From Trema orientale (lineage: Eukaryota; Streptophyta; Magnoliopsida; Rosales; Cannabaceae), in contig JXTC01000052.1 of the NCBI GenBank assembly GCA_002914845.1, positions 1,272,092-1,336,091 of the forward strand: a stretch of 64,000 nt of DNA. The letters run 5' to 3'. Of the stretch, positions 11,617 to 24,976 are shown one piece after another (within the stretch, counting starts at the first letter, position 1; every line of letters starts with the position of its first letter). The notes below the pieces were generated by a model that worked only from the letters and a program-made list of their open reading frames with translations, searched no databases and had not been told where the DNA came from. Both the position numbers and the translations under genes were made by a program.

Positions 11617-14600
11617 AATTAATTAACAAATGGAGAATTAATATTGACGAATTAGGACTCATAAGAATCTCACATGACCTTTTAAAGTTTTCGAGGTAAA
11701 GATAAAAAGCAATTGAAATATACGCGCAAGTACGGCAATTTGAGGACGAAATAGGAAAGTAAACGAAGTTCCAATGGTTCAAATTGTCCTACTTTTCTTT
11801 GGCTTAACAAGTTGAACATGTAGTTAACATAGTAAAGGTTACAACCCAAATAATATAACATCAACAAAGCACGCCCTCATCACTTTTTAGCTATAAAAAA
11901 TTAAAAATCATATCATAACTAAATCCCTCTCTAAAGAGATGGTTTTCCCCAAAACTTTATATCTTAAGTAAAACAGTACAGTCATGTTGGGTAATCAATT
12001 AGCTCCCCTCGTGGGTAATTAATTAACAATAAACAGCCCACAAAAGCGTACTGCACAGGACTTGTTGAAACAATTTTACTAGTTATTTAGCTTATAAGGC
12101 GTACTATTTAGTCCACCAAATTTCTCATTGCACATCAATAAGTACTGAAAGTATAACCCTAATCTTACCCTCCAGAAATTATATAACCCTAATATGTTGG
12201 TTCTTTAAGATACCCAACATTGAAACTCAATTTAAGAAGTTGAAGAGACCTAACATTTTAGTACCTTTGTTCGGGAACAGCAGACATGAGAATGGACATC
12301 CATCATGTTGTTCAGCACCCACAAATAATTGAACTGGGCTTATGTGAACCAATGACAAGAAAAAAGTTAACCACACAGACACATTAGGCCCTTAATTTTT
12401 TATTACATACCCATGTACATTTCCCATACCTTTCCCTTAATCTATAGGTTTGGAGGGAAAAAAAGAAAAAAGATATACATGCTGGGCATCATTAATTTTG
12501 CCATATTGAAAAGTAGATTTGCGCAATAGAAAAAACTTTTGTATATAAATTTAAAAAGTTATAAAAAGAGTTCTTAAGCGTTGGGTCGTTTTTTTCTTTT
12601 TAATTATTTATGCCCATCTTTTGTACCTGCTAATATAAATTTAAGTCCAAAAAGAAAAAAGAAAAAGAAAGGACAGAGAGTTGGGAATTTTTATTCTTTG
12701 CCAATTATGGTGTTACTTATAGTCGATGAAAACCCCAAATGCAAAAGGGACCGTGCACATACAGCTAAGAGCTAGAGGTAGAATAATTGGGTTCAAGTGA
12801 TATGAGCCATAGAGAGGGTGTTACGCAAGAGCCACATCGGAAAGTGACAATAGTAGAGAACAATTAAACGACAAAATGAGAGAAAAGATTAACTTTTGAA
12901 ATGAGAGAAAAGTTTCGTAGGGACAAAGTGGAAAGTTCTAGGCCTCTAGCTAGGTATGTCCTCAAAATTTTGGAAAACTTGTTATTATATAATAGGGTCG
13001 CATTAGTTTAGTATTTGTCTCTCTTTTGGATTTCTGGCTAGGGTCCATTAACAATATTAACTCTGGTGGGTTACACTACAGATTCTATTAAAGAAAATAG
13101 CTAGCTAGCAGACACTGATAGTACCACGCATCGTTGTTGCATGAGAGATCAAGAATATCGTGAGTCTACTGCTTATGGTAGGTAACGCTTATAGTAAGAG
13201 ATCAGTAATTTGTTATAAAAAATGTCACAATATTGTTTATTTGATGCGTAATTATATGGAACTTATCACCAATTTATACCCTCCTAGCATTTTTGATTTT
13301 GCAAATGAACACATGTCGAGCAAAAACTAATATGCTAAACTAATATGTAGCCTTCATACTTTGAGTTCGTTTATAGGTACCTGTAAATATATATATATAT
13401 ATATGTACTTTCTATACATGTATCAAATTGCAGAGGCACTTAATGGGGGGTGGGGGGGATTACCAACAGAAATAATACATCTAACAAGATCCTATTATTT
13501 TTTTCAGAAAAGGAAATAGCATCAAGATGAGAAAGTCCAAGTTTACTTATCATGTATAAGGAAAAAAAAAAAAAAGACTTGGTTATACTAACGGCATATT
13601 AGTGAAACTTTCGAAAGCTATATTTTAACATTTTCGTGTTTAAAAAGTGTCATTTGAATTAATTTCGGCACTTAAAGTTCTCCTTTTGAGGTATACTGTT
13701 TAAAGTAACTTTTTTCAGCCCAAAAAAAAGTGGTTTCATCAAAAAATAAATTAAAAAAAATTAAAAAATTATTTGTTCAATTTTTCTTATCTTCTTGCAA
13801 TTTGCAAGAAAAAAGATAGAACTCTCTCTTCTACTAAATTGCATTTACCATAAGAAAATAATTCCTTTTTTCTTGTAATTTTTCCAATTAAAGATTGACG
13901 TATCCGGTCTAAAAGTAGGACGTACGGCCGGGTCCATAGAGGCCACTTTATTCTTTTCTTTCTTTTTTAGAAAAAAGAAATGATTTAATCCTTTTTCTAC
14001 ACATTGAAATTAAAGTAGTTTTGCATAAACCAGTTTGAATTTACAAAGTAATACAAACTAATACTTGAACAATGAAAGCAAAATCTTTTTGTTTTGTTCA
14101 ATTCAACCTTAATATTGGTGAATTTAGCATGCACAAAAGACATAGATAAAGCAAATATTGAACACAGTGTATAAAACAAGGTGTGAATAAGACAATAAGA
14201 CAAGCATAATTGCAAATTACTTTCAAGTGCACATGGTGTCATGGAACTGATGACCTAATTTATTTACTCTCATCAATACAGTATTCTGTGTGCGTGGGAG
14301 AATCATGCTTCGTCAGTTGAGATTGTACCTTCGACTCTAACAACTTTTATAAGAAAATGCTTTCATCTCTCCTTTTTAACTACATTTTAATATGGGAAAT
14401 TCTACTCATTGACTACAATTAAAAAAGTGTCTTCCTGATAGCACGGAATGTTAGAAAAATAAACAAAAACAAAAAAAACAAAACAAAAAACAAAACAAAA
14501 CAAACAAACTCCTTATCGATACCTAATAAATTAATAATCAATACTGAATGGCTACATAATCAAATTGTATCGATTATGTTTGCATCTTCGACATCTACAA

Positions 14601-17197
14601 TGCATGAATGTGGTAACTATACTTAAGATAAAATAGCCTTTATTTCCCTCCTATAATCCTATTCATTCTTTCCTCCATACATACTAAATAAATATAGCGA
14701 CAAAAATTTTTCTTTTTCGTCCTATCTATACATTTTATTTCATTCTTATTTTTCCCTTTCCTCTTACCAAAATTAGCCTTGGGCTTAGCCGCCATATTAC
14801 TGTAGCGGCCACTTGGCTGCCAGCCCATAGTAAACTATGCTGTCCCTTTATGGCTGCTTACCGACACATTAAATGGACCATTATTTCAAAGATCAAAAAG
14901 GAAATAGTGAAATTTTGGATTTTCTTCTCATGCTTACTCGACTTTACACACACTGAGAGAGAAGAAATAATATGAATACATACGCATGATAAAAATAATG
15001 CTATTTAATTTATATTTAAACACCATTTTTTATTTATAAAACATATTTTTCCTATTATTAACTCCTAGTATTTACTATCTGATTACTAATCATTAAAAAC
15101 TCCACTTCACTTAACAAATGAAAAAGGTTTTTCATGCTTTCCTTTAACTTGTGATTATTCAATTTTCTTTGTCTTACACGATTTGTGAGTAGCAAAATAG
15201 TAAATTAGAGTTTCAATTTATGTGAATTTATTGAGTATAAAATCGTAACCAATTTTAATAGAAAAAAATTTTACTAAAAAAAGGGTATGCACGTATCAAA
15301 ATTGGGATGTTATAAAATATACGTATTTTAATTAATTTAAAATAATTGCAATATTATAAATTTTAAATATGTTATAATAACAATATTATAAATTGTAATA
15401 CATATTGCTAGCGGTGATACTATAAATTTTAACACACGCTATAATGACAATGTTTTGAATTTTAAAACATGCTACTATGCCATACATTTGAGATATATTA
15501 TTTGACGAAATGCTAGAATTTAGCATAGGCTTGATGCCATTATAGGAGATGCTTTAATTTGATTTTGATAAGGTCTCATATATATAAAAGGTATTAATAG
15601 TGTTTAACCAGAGAGCTCGTTTGTTTTATCTTTTTCGTTTTTCTTTCTTTTTAGTTATTCTGGTACAACATATGAAGAAGAAACAGCCTAGCATGCAATC
15701 ACAGCAATTTTACAGTGGCATAATCTTTTGTTTGTTAGGAAACCATGCATGTGATGATTAACTTCTCTCTCTTGCAACTTGCTCGGTATGTAAATCTTTT
15801 GAAAAGTGTTACGTACTGAGCATATATACCTTTCCAAAAAGGTTGAACTACAACACATCAAATAAATTAAAAGATCACATATGGGATTACCCTATGCATG
15901 CAATAGATTTTAAAAGTATAAAACTCAATAGATTTTAAAAATATAAAAACAGAATATGAGGCGTCAAAATCCCTAATGGCGAATCATGTGCATTTCAATT
16001 TTCTTATTTACTACTCATACATTAACCTTAGGGTTTATATATTACATAATTATTTTCGAAGTTTTGACTAAATACAAACTCTACCTTGGATTTCTGATAA
16101 TAACAACATCATCCCCCTCATATTTCAGTTTATATACAAATGTTACGGTTGATTGAAAATTAAAGGGAATGACATCAGAGATGATATTTGTATGAAACTA
16201 TTAATATCCATGGATTTTTGTTACTCTTTGAAACCAATATGATATTTTGGTAATCTTATTAAGGGATGACTCTCTGTTATTTAGAAACTCAAGGTGGATT
16301 ATGTAATTTAATTTGGGAAAAAATAAAGATTAAATCTTATCATATACCCAATTGTCCGTACCCCTTTTTCTTTTCTCAATTGTTTTGTGCGGATCTAATT
16401 TTTACTTGGTAAGTAATTAGGTTTAAAATTAATTCTACCACTTCCTTTCAGAAATAAAATAAAATAAAATTCTACCACTTAAAAGTAAGTTAAAAACAGG
16501 AATTATAGGCATAGCCTAGTAGGAACTATTTTTTTTCCCATTATAAAGAATTCTAAAAAGTTCAAATCCCAATTTCCAAGTGAAAAAAGAAAAAAGAAAG
16601 AAAAAAAAATTAAGTAACAATTAAAGGTCATTAGAGAACGAGGGAACATCAGTATAAAGTCCCATAATCATATTTTATGACGTGTAAATTAACTAGTGCG
16701 TGTACAATTGGGTTGTTGAACGTATGCTGTTAGCCAATGTATATATATATATATTCGTGCCCTAGTGTACTTGTGCTGATTAGCATCCTGTTTAAACTAG
16801 TTACTTGAACCAACTTTAGATCATGGGTACTACTTCAGAGTTCAGAGAAAGCATATACTCTGGCCAGATTTTCAATAATATACTTCATTATTGGAAACAT
16901 AGAAATCAAACTGTTACAATTTTTTTTCTTAGACCAAAAAATTAAACAATTAATGTAAGCGGACTTATATTTTGTCAGTTTTTGTCACATGAGTAGCTAA
17001 TTATAACAAAGGTTATATTAAGCTACAAAGCTAGATTATGACATGGTATATATTATTAGTCTCTATCTTACGATATAATTGTCTTTATTTTAAAAAATAA
17101 ACGGAACAGGAAAATCTTCATCACCTGATCGAGCATATCAAATCCAAAATGCGATTTATATTTTCTCAAACAAAAAGAGCGACTGACAAAGTCAAAG
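11617..17197. other. Long AT-rich intergenic block, no supported gene
   Basis: No exon, RNA gene or complete transposon was recognised over about 5.6 kb. All open frames are short and unrecognised. Notable local features are a G-run at 13446-13459, A-rich CAAAA repeats at 14462-14510 and a degenerate repeat at 15341-15483 listed separately. Confidence 0.5.
15341..15483. repeat. Degenerate ~35-bp AT-rich tandem repeat
   Basis: About four loosely matching units share the pattern CAAT-ATTATAAATTTTAA-CATGCTA (for example ATATTATAAATTTTAA, then TACTATAAATTTTAAC, then AATTTTAAAACATGCTA). The divergence is high and the unit limits are approximate. Confidence 0.35.
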
Positions 17198-17558
17198 ACC
17201 TCGTTTGGTTCGCCTATCTGAATGTGTGTATTTGAATAGAAATTATGGAATGTGTTATAATTGGAATGGGAGACATTTGAATAGAAAAAATAATGGAATA
17301 TATTATTGTAATTAGAATGGGAGCACTGGAATGGACCATTCAAAAATACCTCCCCCCTCCATTCTCATTCAAGACACAAAAAAACCATTCCAATGGTTAA
17401 TTTTTCAGATGGACCATTTGAATGGAAAAACTGAATTGTTGAAACAAACACACATTCTAAAAGATCATTTGAATGGAAAATTTGAATTGTTGAAACAAAC
17501 ACACATTCAAATAGATTTTCCATTCCAATAGAATGAAATAGTTAAAACAAACGGGGCC
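17198..17558. mobile_element. MITE with internal 51-bp duplication
   Basis: The left end reads GACCTCGTTTGGTTCG and the right end AAACAAACGGGGCC, the (GGCC-TTGTTTGGT)-type terminus common in PIF/hAT-like plant MITEs. The arms share TTTGAATAGAAA and TCCATTCCAATAG pairings. A 51-bp unit starting CATTTGAATGGAAAA is repeated at 17415 and 17466, and both copies contain GAATTGTTGAAACAAACACA. It is non-coding; the ORFs seen across it are by-products. Confidence 0.6.
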
Positions 17559-19662
17559 AATGTGATTGACGTCAAGCATCCTTATCTTCCTCTTCCAATT
17601 ATCATCCCATCTCACCACACACATGCACGCACACCAATTAATTAAATTATAATTGTGCACAATACTAATAAATAGTGTATGTATATATGTATATATCTCT
17701 TGATCAAGTTAAGGGAACCAATCTATTAAGAAATTAATACTGTGTCTCTCACTAGTCAAGTTGGAATAATAGATGCATATTACATGATGCTTCAAGATTA
17801 AGGACAAAAAATGTACACAAATCAAAGGCCAAAAGGGGACTACATGCAAGAAGCACTTTGCTTTTCTTTTCTTTTTTCCCCCTCAAAACAATGTGTAATT
17901 ATGTCGGTTAGCACCCAGCAATCCAACATATATCTCCTAATTTGCAATATATAACCTACTTTGCAATAGTGAAAAAATCTTTTTGAAAAAAAAAAAACAA
18001 AAAAACCTATTGATATATAAACTGTTATTTATAGTTCCACCTCCCACAAGTACATGGATGTAATGAATTTGTATTCTTTAACTAGTATAAATTTTCGAGT
18101 TAATTTATTTGCTATGGCACCAATAATTAAGATTTACAAAACGGGGGCCACAACATAGTTCACCCTTGAGTAGTTAGGTCAGGACAGGAGGTGCTCAATA
18201 ATTTGAAACCGGCCCCAATTAAAAAGTGTGACAATTAGTACTACTATAAAGCAAACCTAAATAGTGTACTAATTAGTGTGTATAAACAAATAATTATTTA
18301 TTTGTTAAGTTTGGTTATTGTCCGGACACTGTTGATCAAGAGTAATTAATCATTGAGAAAAGGAAGGTTGTTGATCAAGAAAAATGGAATTGTGTTATAT
18401 CAGTATGTATGTGTGTGTGTGTGTATATATATATAAATCCATTTATACCTACCTACATGCGTGCATGCATACATACATACAGTAAATGCACACATATATA
18501 AGCTTAACGAAATGCAAATGACGTGTAAATACATCCATAATTTATGGGTCTCTATATAGTTTCTCTTAAATTAGCAGTAATAGTATATGATAGACTGTAT
18601 GCTGTGTAGTCTCTATGACACTAATTACCAATGCAGGAGACAATTGTCCCTTTGTTTATTAATTATTAGTCAAATCCTCCTAAAGGAGAAAATTTTCGAC
18701 TTTGTCCTGTATTTTCATTGACTTTATAAGTGTGTGTTATGTGTATATGACTATATGTACATATCTTTATATATAAATGTACATATATGAGGACAGAGAG
18801 TGTATGTGTCCATTTGTCCACTAATGTTTTCATAATTCTCTCTATCTCTTATTTTTTTGGTCTCAAATTCTTATTTCCATGTGATTGGCATTACATGACA
18901 TGCATGAAATAAGAATTAATGCGCGAGATAAAGCGCAAAAAAAAGAACACATGTTCACTAGTGGACATAGAGATTCTCTAGCTTAAATATTAATTTCATT
19001 AATAATCAGAGAGACTGTGAGTGTTAACATATATATTATTTGAATATGTAGATATATAGATCAATCTATAAATAATTAATGGCCTAGCTAGAGATAAGTA
19101 GTCGATACATTGTTTGGTCCAAATATTGGTTCCATATGTCTGAGTGCAGAGTCACCTCATATAATTTCTCTGCAAACAAAACTTCCAATAACAATGCTGA
19201 GGAGCAGTAGCAGTACCCAGAAAGAGGCCATTTCAGGCAACAACGTCTCAAACCCACAGTTTTCGGGCTGTGAAATATAAAAGGTCTGGACTTTGGAATT
19301 TACATATACTTTTTATACGTAAAAAAATTGGGCACGGTTTGTTATGTTAATCCGCCATTATACGATGTATATATGTACTATGTACACACTTTTTTTTTTT
19401 ATATGACAAATTGGTACGTAAAGATATAATAATACTGATATAGTAAAATGTATATGCATTTATATATGTGCGTGTTGTATATTTATTTTTCTCTGTTTTT
19501 TTTTTTTTTTTCGGGTCCAGAGTTAGTTTAATCTCGACCGGACCCCAAAGTAGACACGCCCGTCTGAGGAATACTGGTCCGTTTGGCTGTACTTTTTGTA
19601 ATTTAGGTTTGTTTTTCTCTGTCCCTTTTGTGAAAGCTTAGGAAAAACATAACATAAACATC
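17559..19662. other. AT-rich region upstream of the MATE gene
   Basis: Presumed promoter and distal region of the MATE transporter gene; no TATA box can be singled out because TATATA runs are everywhere. It contains short microsatellites (GT/TA at 18410-18432, TACA near 18470). A 27-codon ORF with a fair start context (AACAATGC) lies at 19195-19278 and may sit in the leader of the transporter transcript; I do not recognise it. Confidence 0.4.
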
Positions 19663-19870
19663 ATGTGCCCTGGTACTGAATCTCGAGGAATTATAAATGG
19701 GCGTGAACCTTTGATCCCAAAGGATGGTGGAGACTACCATGAAGCCACAATGAGACCTCTAGTAGTTGAAGGCGGCGCTGGCGGCAGTGGCGGCGCTACC
19801 GGCTTTTTACAAGGCTTTCTCCAGCGTCTCTTTCCGGCCAATGGCCTCCTCCGAACCCTTCCACTTAGTG

Positions 19871-19930
<60 letters not shown>

Positions 19931-22900
19931 GTACAAAACTAGTTAAACTAGTTTACTTTGTTTCCAAATTAATGAATGTTTCTTTTGTTTCCTTTTTCAC
20001 TATGGCATAATTGGAATGAATTGACTAAAGTGAAGTGGAAAGATATTTTGGGTTTTTAGAACAAAGATTAATACTTATTATATATGATCTTCTTATATGC
20101 ATATATCTGTTTCTATGGTACTTTCTTCTCACTGTATTATTTGTTTTCTAAATTTACAAAAGCTACATATATATATATATATATATATGTATTCATATGT
20201 CTGTGTATATATATACATATTTGGTGCTCCAACAACTGAATTTCTTTAAACCAAAAACAAATTAAGTTTTGTTAGTGTACCACCCTCAGCCCAATGTAGC
20301 CCAAAGTTCAGATTTTAGTTTTGGATGGATGAGTAATAAGCTTAATTAGCAATTTCAACCCAAACTTTTATGTGTCTATGTTCCTAGGAAACAGTCTAGT
20401 GGTTAGTCCATTTGTTACCAATATCGGGGTCTTGGTTTAGTAAGTGAAAAAAATAAATAATGACCAAATAAATAGTTAAAAAAAAATACCTAGTCCATTG
20501 GAAAGAGAAGACGTATAAATAATAAGAATAAAAAATAACAGAAAATGATGAAAAACAATTTAAGGGAAAAAAAAAAAGGCAAGCTTAGAGCTGGACCCCC
20601 ATGCCTTGATGAGCTTTTTATATATGTTTATTTTCTAAGGGCATATACTTGTGACGAGATTCTCTCCTTTTCTTCTTCCTTTCTTTCTTGCTGTTCTTTT
20701 TTTTTTACCTCAAAGAAGAGATGCTCTATTTGTTTAATAGAAGAACAACCACGTACCATCGAGATGCCCATACAGTACCATAACTGCATATTCAGCCATT
20801 CAGGTGGTGGCGGGTCCCATTCCCACTCTATCTTATGTGGTATTGTAATTAAAAGCTTAGAAAATATTATTTTAGTTAGGAAGAATTATCCCAAATCCAC
20901 ATACTCTCTTAGCCCTAGCTAGCATCTATAGCTCCATATAGCATCTATCTCAATCTCAGCCGAAAGGCACATTCTCTAAATTGATCATGGGGTTTTTGGT
21001 GTGAATTTTATACACTATCACATAATATTTGAGATAACATATAAATATATGTACACATCTTTTCAAAAATTTTACAAATAAATATACATATACATTGATA
21101 ATATTCTCTCGCTTTCTTGGCATTTTAATTTTGTCAAACAAAAAAAAGAAGTCAAACCGATTTAATTTTTATTTTCCCCATTAACTTTCACCAATGGTGG
21201 ACGAATATACAATAAAATTGTAACAAATTCTCGCTCTGTCTAATATGCTGTTTGACCTCCATAAATTAATATAAAGCTAACTTATAATAAAACTTAGAGA
21301 ACATACATATACAGCATTTTATCCCGTACCACAATAAACTTTCTTGACTTATTTAGGATTTCATGTAACAGTTTGACATTAAAAAAGAATGCCTAATATT
21401 TTGTTTTAGTAAAAAAGACCCACAATATATATGGTATATTTAGATTCTCTTTCTCCATTGTCTTGACTTTTAGGAGAGCCAATAACCTAGAATTATTATT
21501 CTTGGAGACATAACCAAGTTCACCCACTTCATATGCACTTGTTGGCCACGAGCGCAATTTTGATGATGCCCCAAAGTCCAAACTTTTTTTTCCCCGGGAA
21601 TACATTAATATATCTTCCAAAGTTCATCTTTAGGGTACTGTTACGTTTTTCCATTTAAAAAATCATTTGCATAATTGCATTGCATCAGAAAGACAAGCAC
21701 ATGGACAACTGAAAAGCATGCATGTACATATATATGCACACACATATATACATTAACATAATGCATACCTTATGTGTATATATCTCGAATTTTTAGTACT
21801 TTACAAATTCCATAACACATATATGTGTATACATGTACATATGTTTTTAGTACTGCACTTGTCTCGGAGACTTTAATTTGTGGTAATTAAGCTATAGTAG
21901 TACCGAATATTTTAATATAACATCATATATGTTAGAATGTAATAGTGTCTCAATCTAACATCATACATATATACATATATGTATGAATTTACTGAAAGTA
22001 ACAGGTCTATACATACTAATTTATGAATTTATTACACTATTACGTACTAAAAAATTCCATACTATTAGCTAATAAAAAAAAAAATTTTAAAAAAGAAGGC
22101 AATAAGTAATGTTTGTTTTTCATGATGTGCCACAGGTGAGTGAGGAGCTGCGATCGCTGGTGAAAATCGCGTGCCCAATACTAATGACAAGCATGCTCCT
22201 CTACTCCCGCTCTGTCGTGTCCATGCTCTTCTTGGGCCGTCTCGGCAAAACCGAGCTGGCTGGTGGATCTCTGGCTTTGGGCTTTGGAAACATCACGGGT
22301 AACTCCATCATGCGTGGACTCTCCACGGGAATGGACCCAATCTGCTGCCAGGCCTATGGGGCCAAGCGCTGGTCCGTACTCAGCCACGCCTTCCAGAAGA
22401 CCTTCTGCCTCCTCCTCCTCGTCTCAATCCCCATCGCGGCCCTTTGGCTCAACATGGAGCCCATCTGCATCTGGTTGGGCCAAGACCCAGCCATCACACG
22501 CGTCGCCAAGGTCTACATGGCCTTTTCAGTCCCGGAGCTCCTGGCCCAGGCCCATCTCCAGCCCTTGAGAATCTTTCTTAGAACACAGGGCCTCACGGCC
22601 CCGCTGACCATCGCCGCCACGTGTTCCGCGATCCTCCACCTCCCCATCAACTACTTCCTCGTTACGTATCTGAAGCTGGGCGTGGCCGGGGTGGCCCTGG
22701 CCCTTGCCTGGAACACCATGAACCTCAACGTGGGCCTGATCATCTACATCTTGGTCTCGAGTAAGCCCCTGAAGCCCTGGCGTGGGCTCACGGTCCTGTC
22801 CACTTTCCAGGGCTGGGGCCCACTTCTCAAGCTGGCCCTGCCCAGTTGCGCCGCGGTCTGCCTCGAGTGGTGGTGGTACGAGATCATGATGTTCCTGTGC

Positions 22901-23554
22901 GGCATTCTAAGGAACCCCCAGGCGAGTCTGGCATCCATGGGGATCTTGATTCAGACCACGGGGATGTTGTACGTGTTCCCCATCTCGTTGAGCGCCGGCT
23001 TGACGACCCGGGTCGGGCACGCTTTGGGCTCGGGTCAACCGGGTCGGGCCCAATGGACGGCCATCCTTGGGCTAGTCCTGGCTTTTGGGTTTGGGCTTTT
23101 GGCCTTCGTTTTCATGACGGTGGCCCGGTCTTGGTGGGGGAGGTTGTACACGGACGAGCCGCAGGTTCTGTCTCTGCTCTCCAAAACGCTGCCGTTGCTT
23201 GGGCTTTGCGAGCTCGGGAACACGCCGCAAACTGCCGCGTGTGGGGTGTTGAATGGAATGGCCCGGCCCAATTTGGGGGCCAGGATAAACCTGTGCGCGT
23301 TCTACGTTGTTGGACTACCCGTGGCGATCTTGGTCACTTTTACATTTCGGGTTGGGTTTTTGGGCCTATGGTTTGGGCTTCTCTCGGCCCAGCTGGCTTG
23401 CTTGGGTATGATGGTATACGTGTTGGTCCGAACAGATTGGAAGCAACAGAGTAAGCGGGCCGAGGAGATGGCTTCGGGTACAGAAGAGGAGAAAGACGAG
23501 AATAAAGAAGAGGACGAAGAAAGTGATTTGCTTAGTACTAATATTGATATTTAA
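19663..23554 (+). CDS. MATE efflux transporter, DTX49/DTX50-like, two exons
   Basis: Joins 19663-19872 and 22136-23554 into 542 residues, with phase-0 GT-AG splicing; a 2,263-base intron lies between. MATE (multidrug and toxic compound extrusion) proteins are 12-helix antiporters that export small molecules; relatives in this plant clade include an abscisic-acid exporter (DTX50) and organ-growth regulators (ADP1, BCD1). Exon 1 gives a hydrophilic N-terminus starting MCPG, like the MCN starts of relatives. Exon 2 carries the whole membrane core: GMDPICCQAYGA at 135-146, CLEWWWYE at 312-319, ASMGILIQTT and GLCELGN downstream, all clade hallmarks. The tail is strongly acidic (EEEKDENKEEDEESD). 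Relatives as I recall them have E where this protein has D137. The substrate cannot be inferred. Exon 2 is much richer in G and C than its surroundings. The family call is firm; the subgroup is from memory. Confidence 0.93.
19873..22135 (+). other. Intron 1 of the MATE gene
   Basis: It runs from GT at 19873 to the CACAG acceptor ending at 22135. It is AT-rich with TA microsatellites (20166-20188) and no recognised transposon or nested gene. The 125-codon open frame at 20545-20922 is not supported by any family resemblance. Confidence 0.8.
19874..19927 (+). repeat. (TC)27 microsatellite at the MATE splice donor
   Basis: A 54-base perfect TC tract starts one base into the intron: the donor reads GAG then GTCTCTCT, so the +3 to +6 intron bases are set by the microsatellite. 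The tract stays open in the exon-1 frame as a Leu-Ser run, which would extend the protein with junk if the intron were retained. Confidence 0.9.
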
Positions 23555-24535
23555 AGAAATTGACTTCTTTTTTTTTTTTAGGAGAGTTTTCAGGGCAAAG
23601 TTACAATACCTAACTGGGTACAAATTATTTTCCTTTGTCGGAAATTGCAAGAATTTTTTTTTTCAAAATAGAATTATTTGTGATGTTGAAAAGAAAAAAG
23701 AAATCTAATTACTCTGAGGTGTTTTATGCACTGTTAATATTGATCTAGGAGCTTTTATATATATATATGATCTAGGAAATAGAGCATTATCCTTTTTTTT
23801 TTCCGAATTTAATCTCTCTTTGCGTTTTTATAATCGTTTAATTAGGTTTTTCAGCTTAATTTCATTCACTTTAAATATTTTAGTATAATTAAAATAGATA
23901 ATGCTTGATATCTCAATTATTATACTAAATTTTTAATTACATACGGTATATAATTTGTCACCGTATATTAAAATATAATTAACATTATTATTAATTAAAT
24001 GATTGTTGTAATATAAAAATTTTGGTACAATATTTTATTAAAATATTAGAGAATAATGAGATTGGTTAATTCCGTTAAACATATGATATTTACGGATTCT
24101 CCCGCAATGTTTTGTACCGTTAATTGCGCTCATATCGGTTGTCCTTTAAACAAAATAGTGCCACTATCTAGTATGACGTGGCAGCTAAGAGACCCACGTG
24201 GATATAAACTAGAGTTCATCGCACACATACACAAAACTAGAAAGTCAGAATAGTAGCACTTCCAAACTAATATAACAATTAGTAGAAGAAAAATATAAAA
24301 TGGAAACAACGCCCGTTAACAATTAATAGAAGAAAAAAATATTAGTATCACATTAATAAAGTGTGTCCACATATAAATTTTATAATGGATCTCATACTTT
24401 TATTAGAAGTCATTTTAAAAATAAATAAATAAATAAAGGAAATTACCCTACACAGTTTTTCAGAAATAAAATTTGAAAATAGGAAGTATTGTTAAAACTT
24501 TCTTTTACACAGTTTTAGCTTGAAATTTAATCTTT
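23555..24535. other. Downstream flank of the MATE gene with MITE remnant
   Basis: Holds the presumed 3' untranslated region of the transporter. The text at about 23898-24045 (ATAATGCTTGATATCTC, AAATTTTTAATTACATACGG) is a worn relative of the short MITE at 7214-7420. No gene was seen; the 65-codon frame at 24056-24253 is unrecognised. Confidence 0.45.
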
Positions 24536-24976
24536 GAGGAAACTTGATTCTTTTATGGTAATTTTTCAAAAAATTTGGAAATTTCTCGGATTTTGAAATT
24601 ATTTGAATAATCTCGGATTTTAATTATAAAAATACCACTTTTGAGTGATAGATGAGATACTCGGGTAACTTGATTGGTACACCACTTTTTATTGATTGAT
24701 GAGATACTTGAGGTAACTGGTCAAGTTACATGAATTGGTTACTTCTCAACTAGTTACCTCGAGCACTATTGAAAAATATCAATTTTGAATAAAAGTGGCA
24801 TTTTCTATATATTTATTAAAAGTGTTATTTTCTAAAAAAAATTTAAAAAATAATATTTTTCTAAATTAATCCGGAATTTTTCAAAAAATTTATCTCATTC
24901 AGAATTTTTTTAACTTTTGCTACTTTGAGCCTAGAATTTTATAAGAAGCCTATAATCTTGGGTTAAGTAGGCAATT

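Noticed and set aside
13446-13459. Guanine run that might form a quadruplex
   Set aside because: Only one short G-rich stretch without the four spaced runs needed on clear inspection, and no gene nearby.
20545-20922. A 125-codon open frame inside the MATE intron
   Set aside because: Composed partly of A- and T-run codons, with no recognisable domain and no splice connection.
22846-23454. A 202-codon open frame overlapping the MATE exon in another frame
   Set aside because: The transporter frame explains this stretch fully. High GC removes stop codons in alternative frames, and the product resembles nothing.
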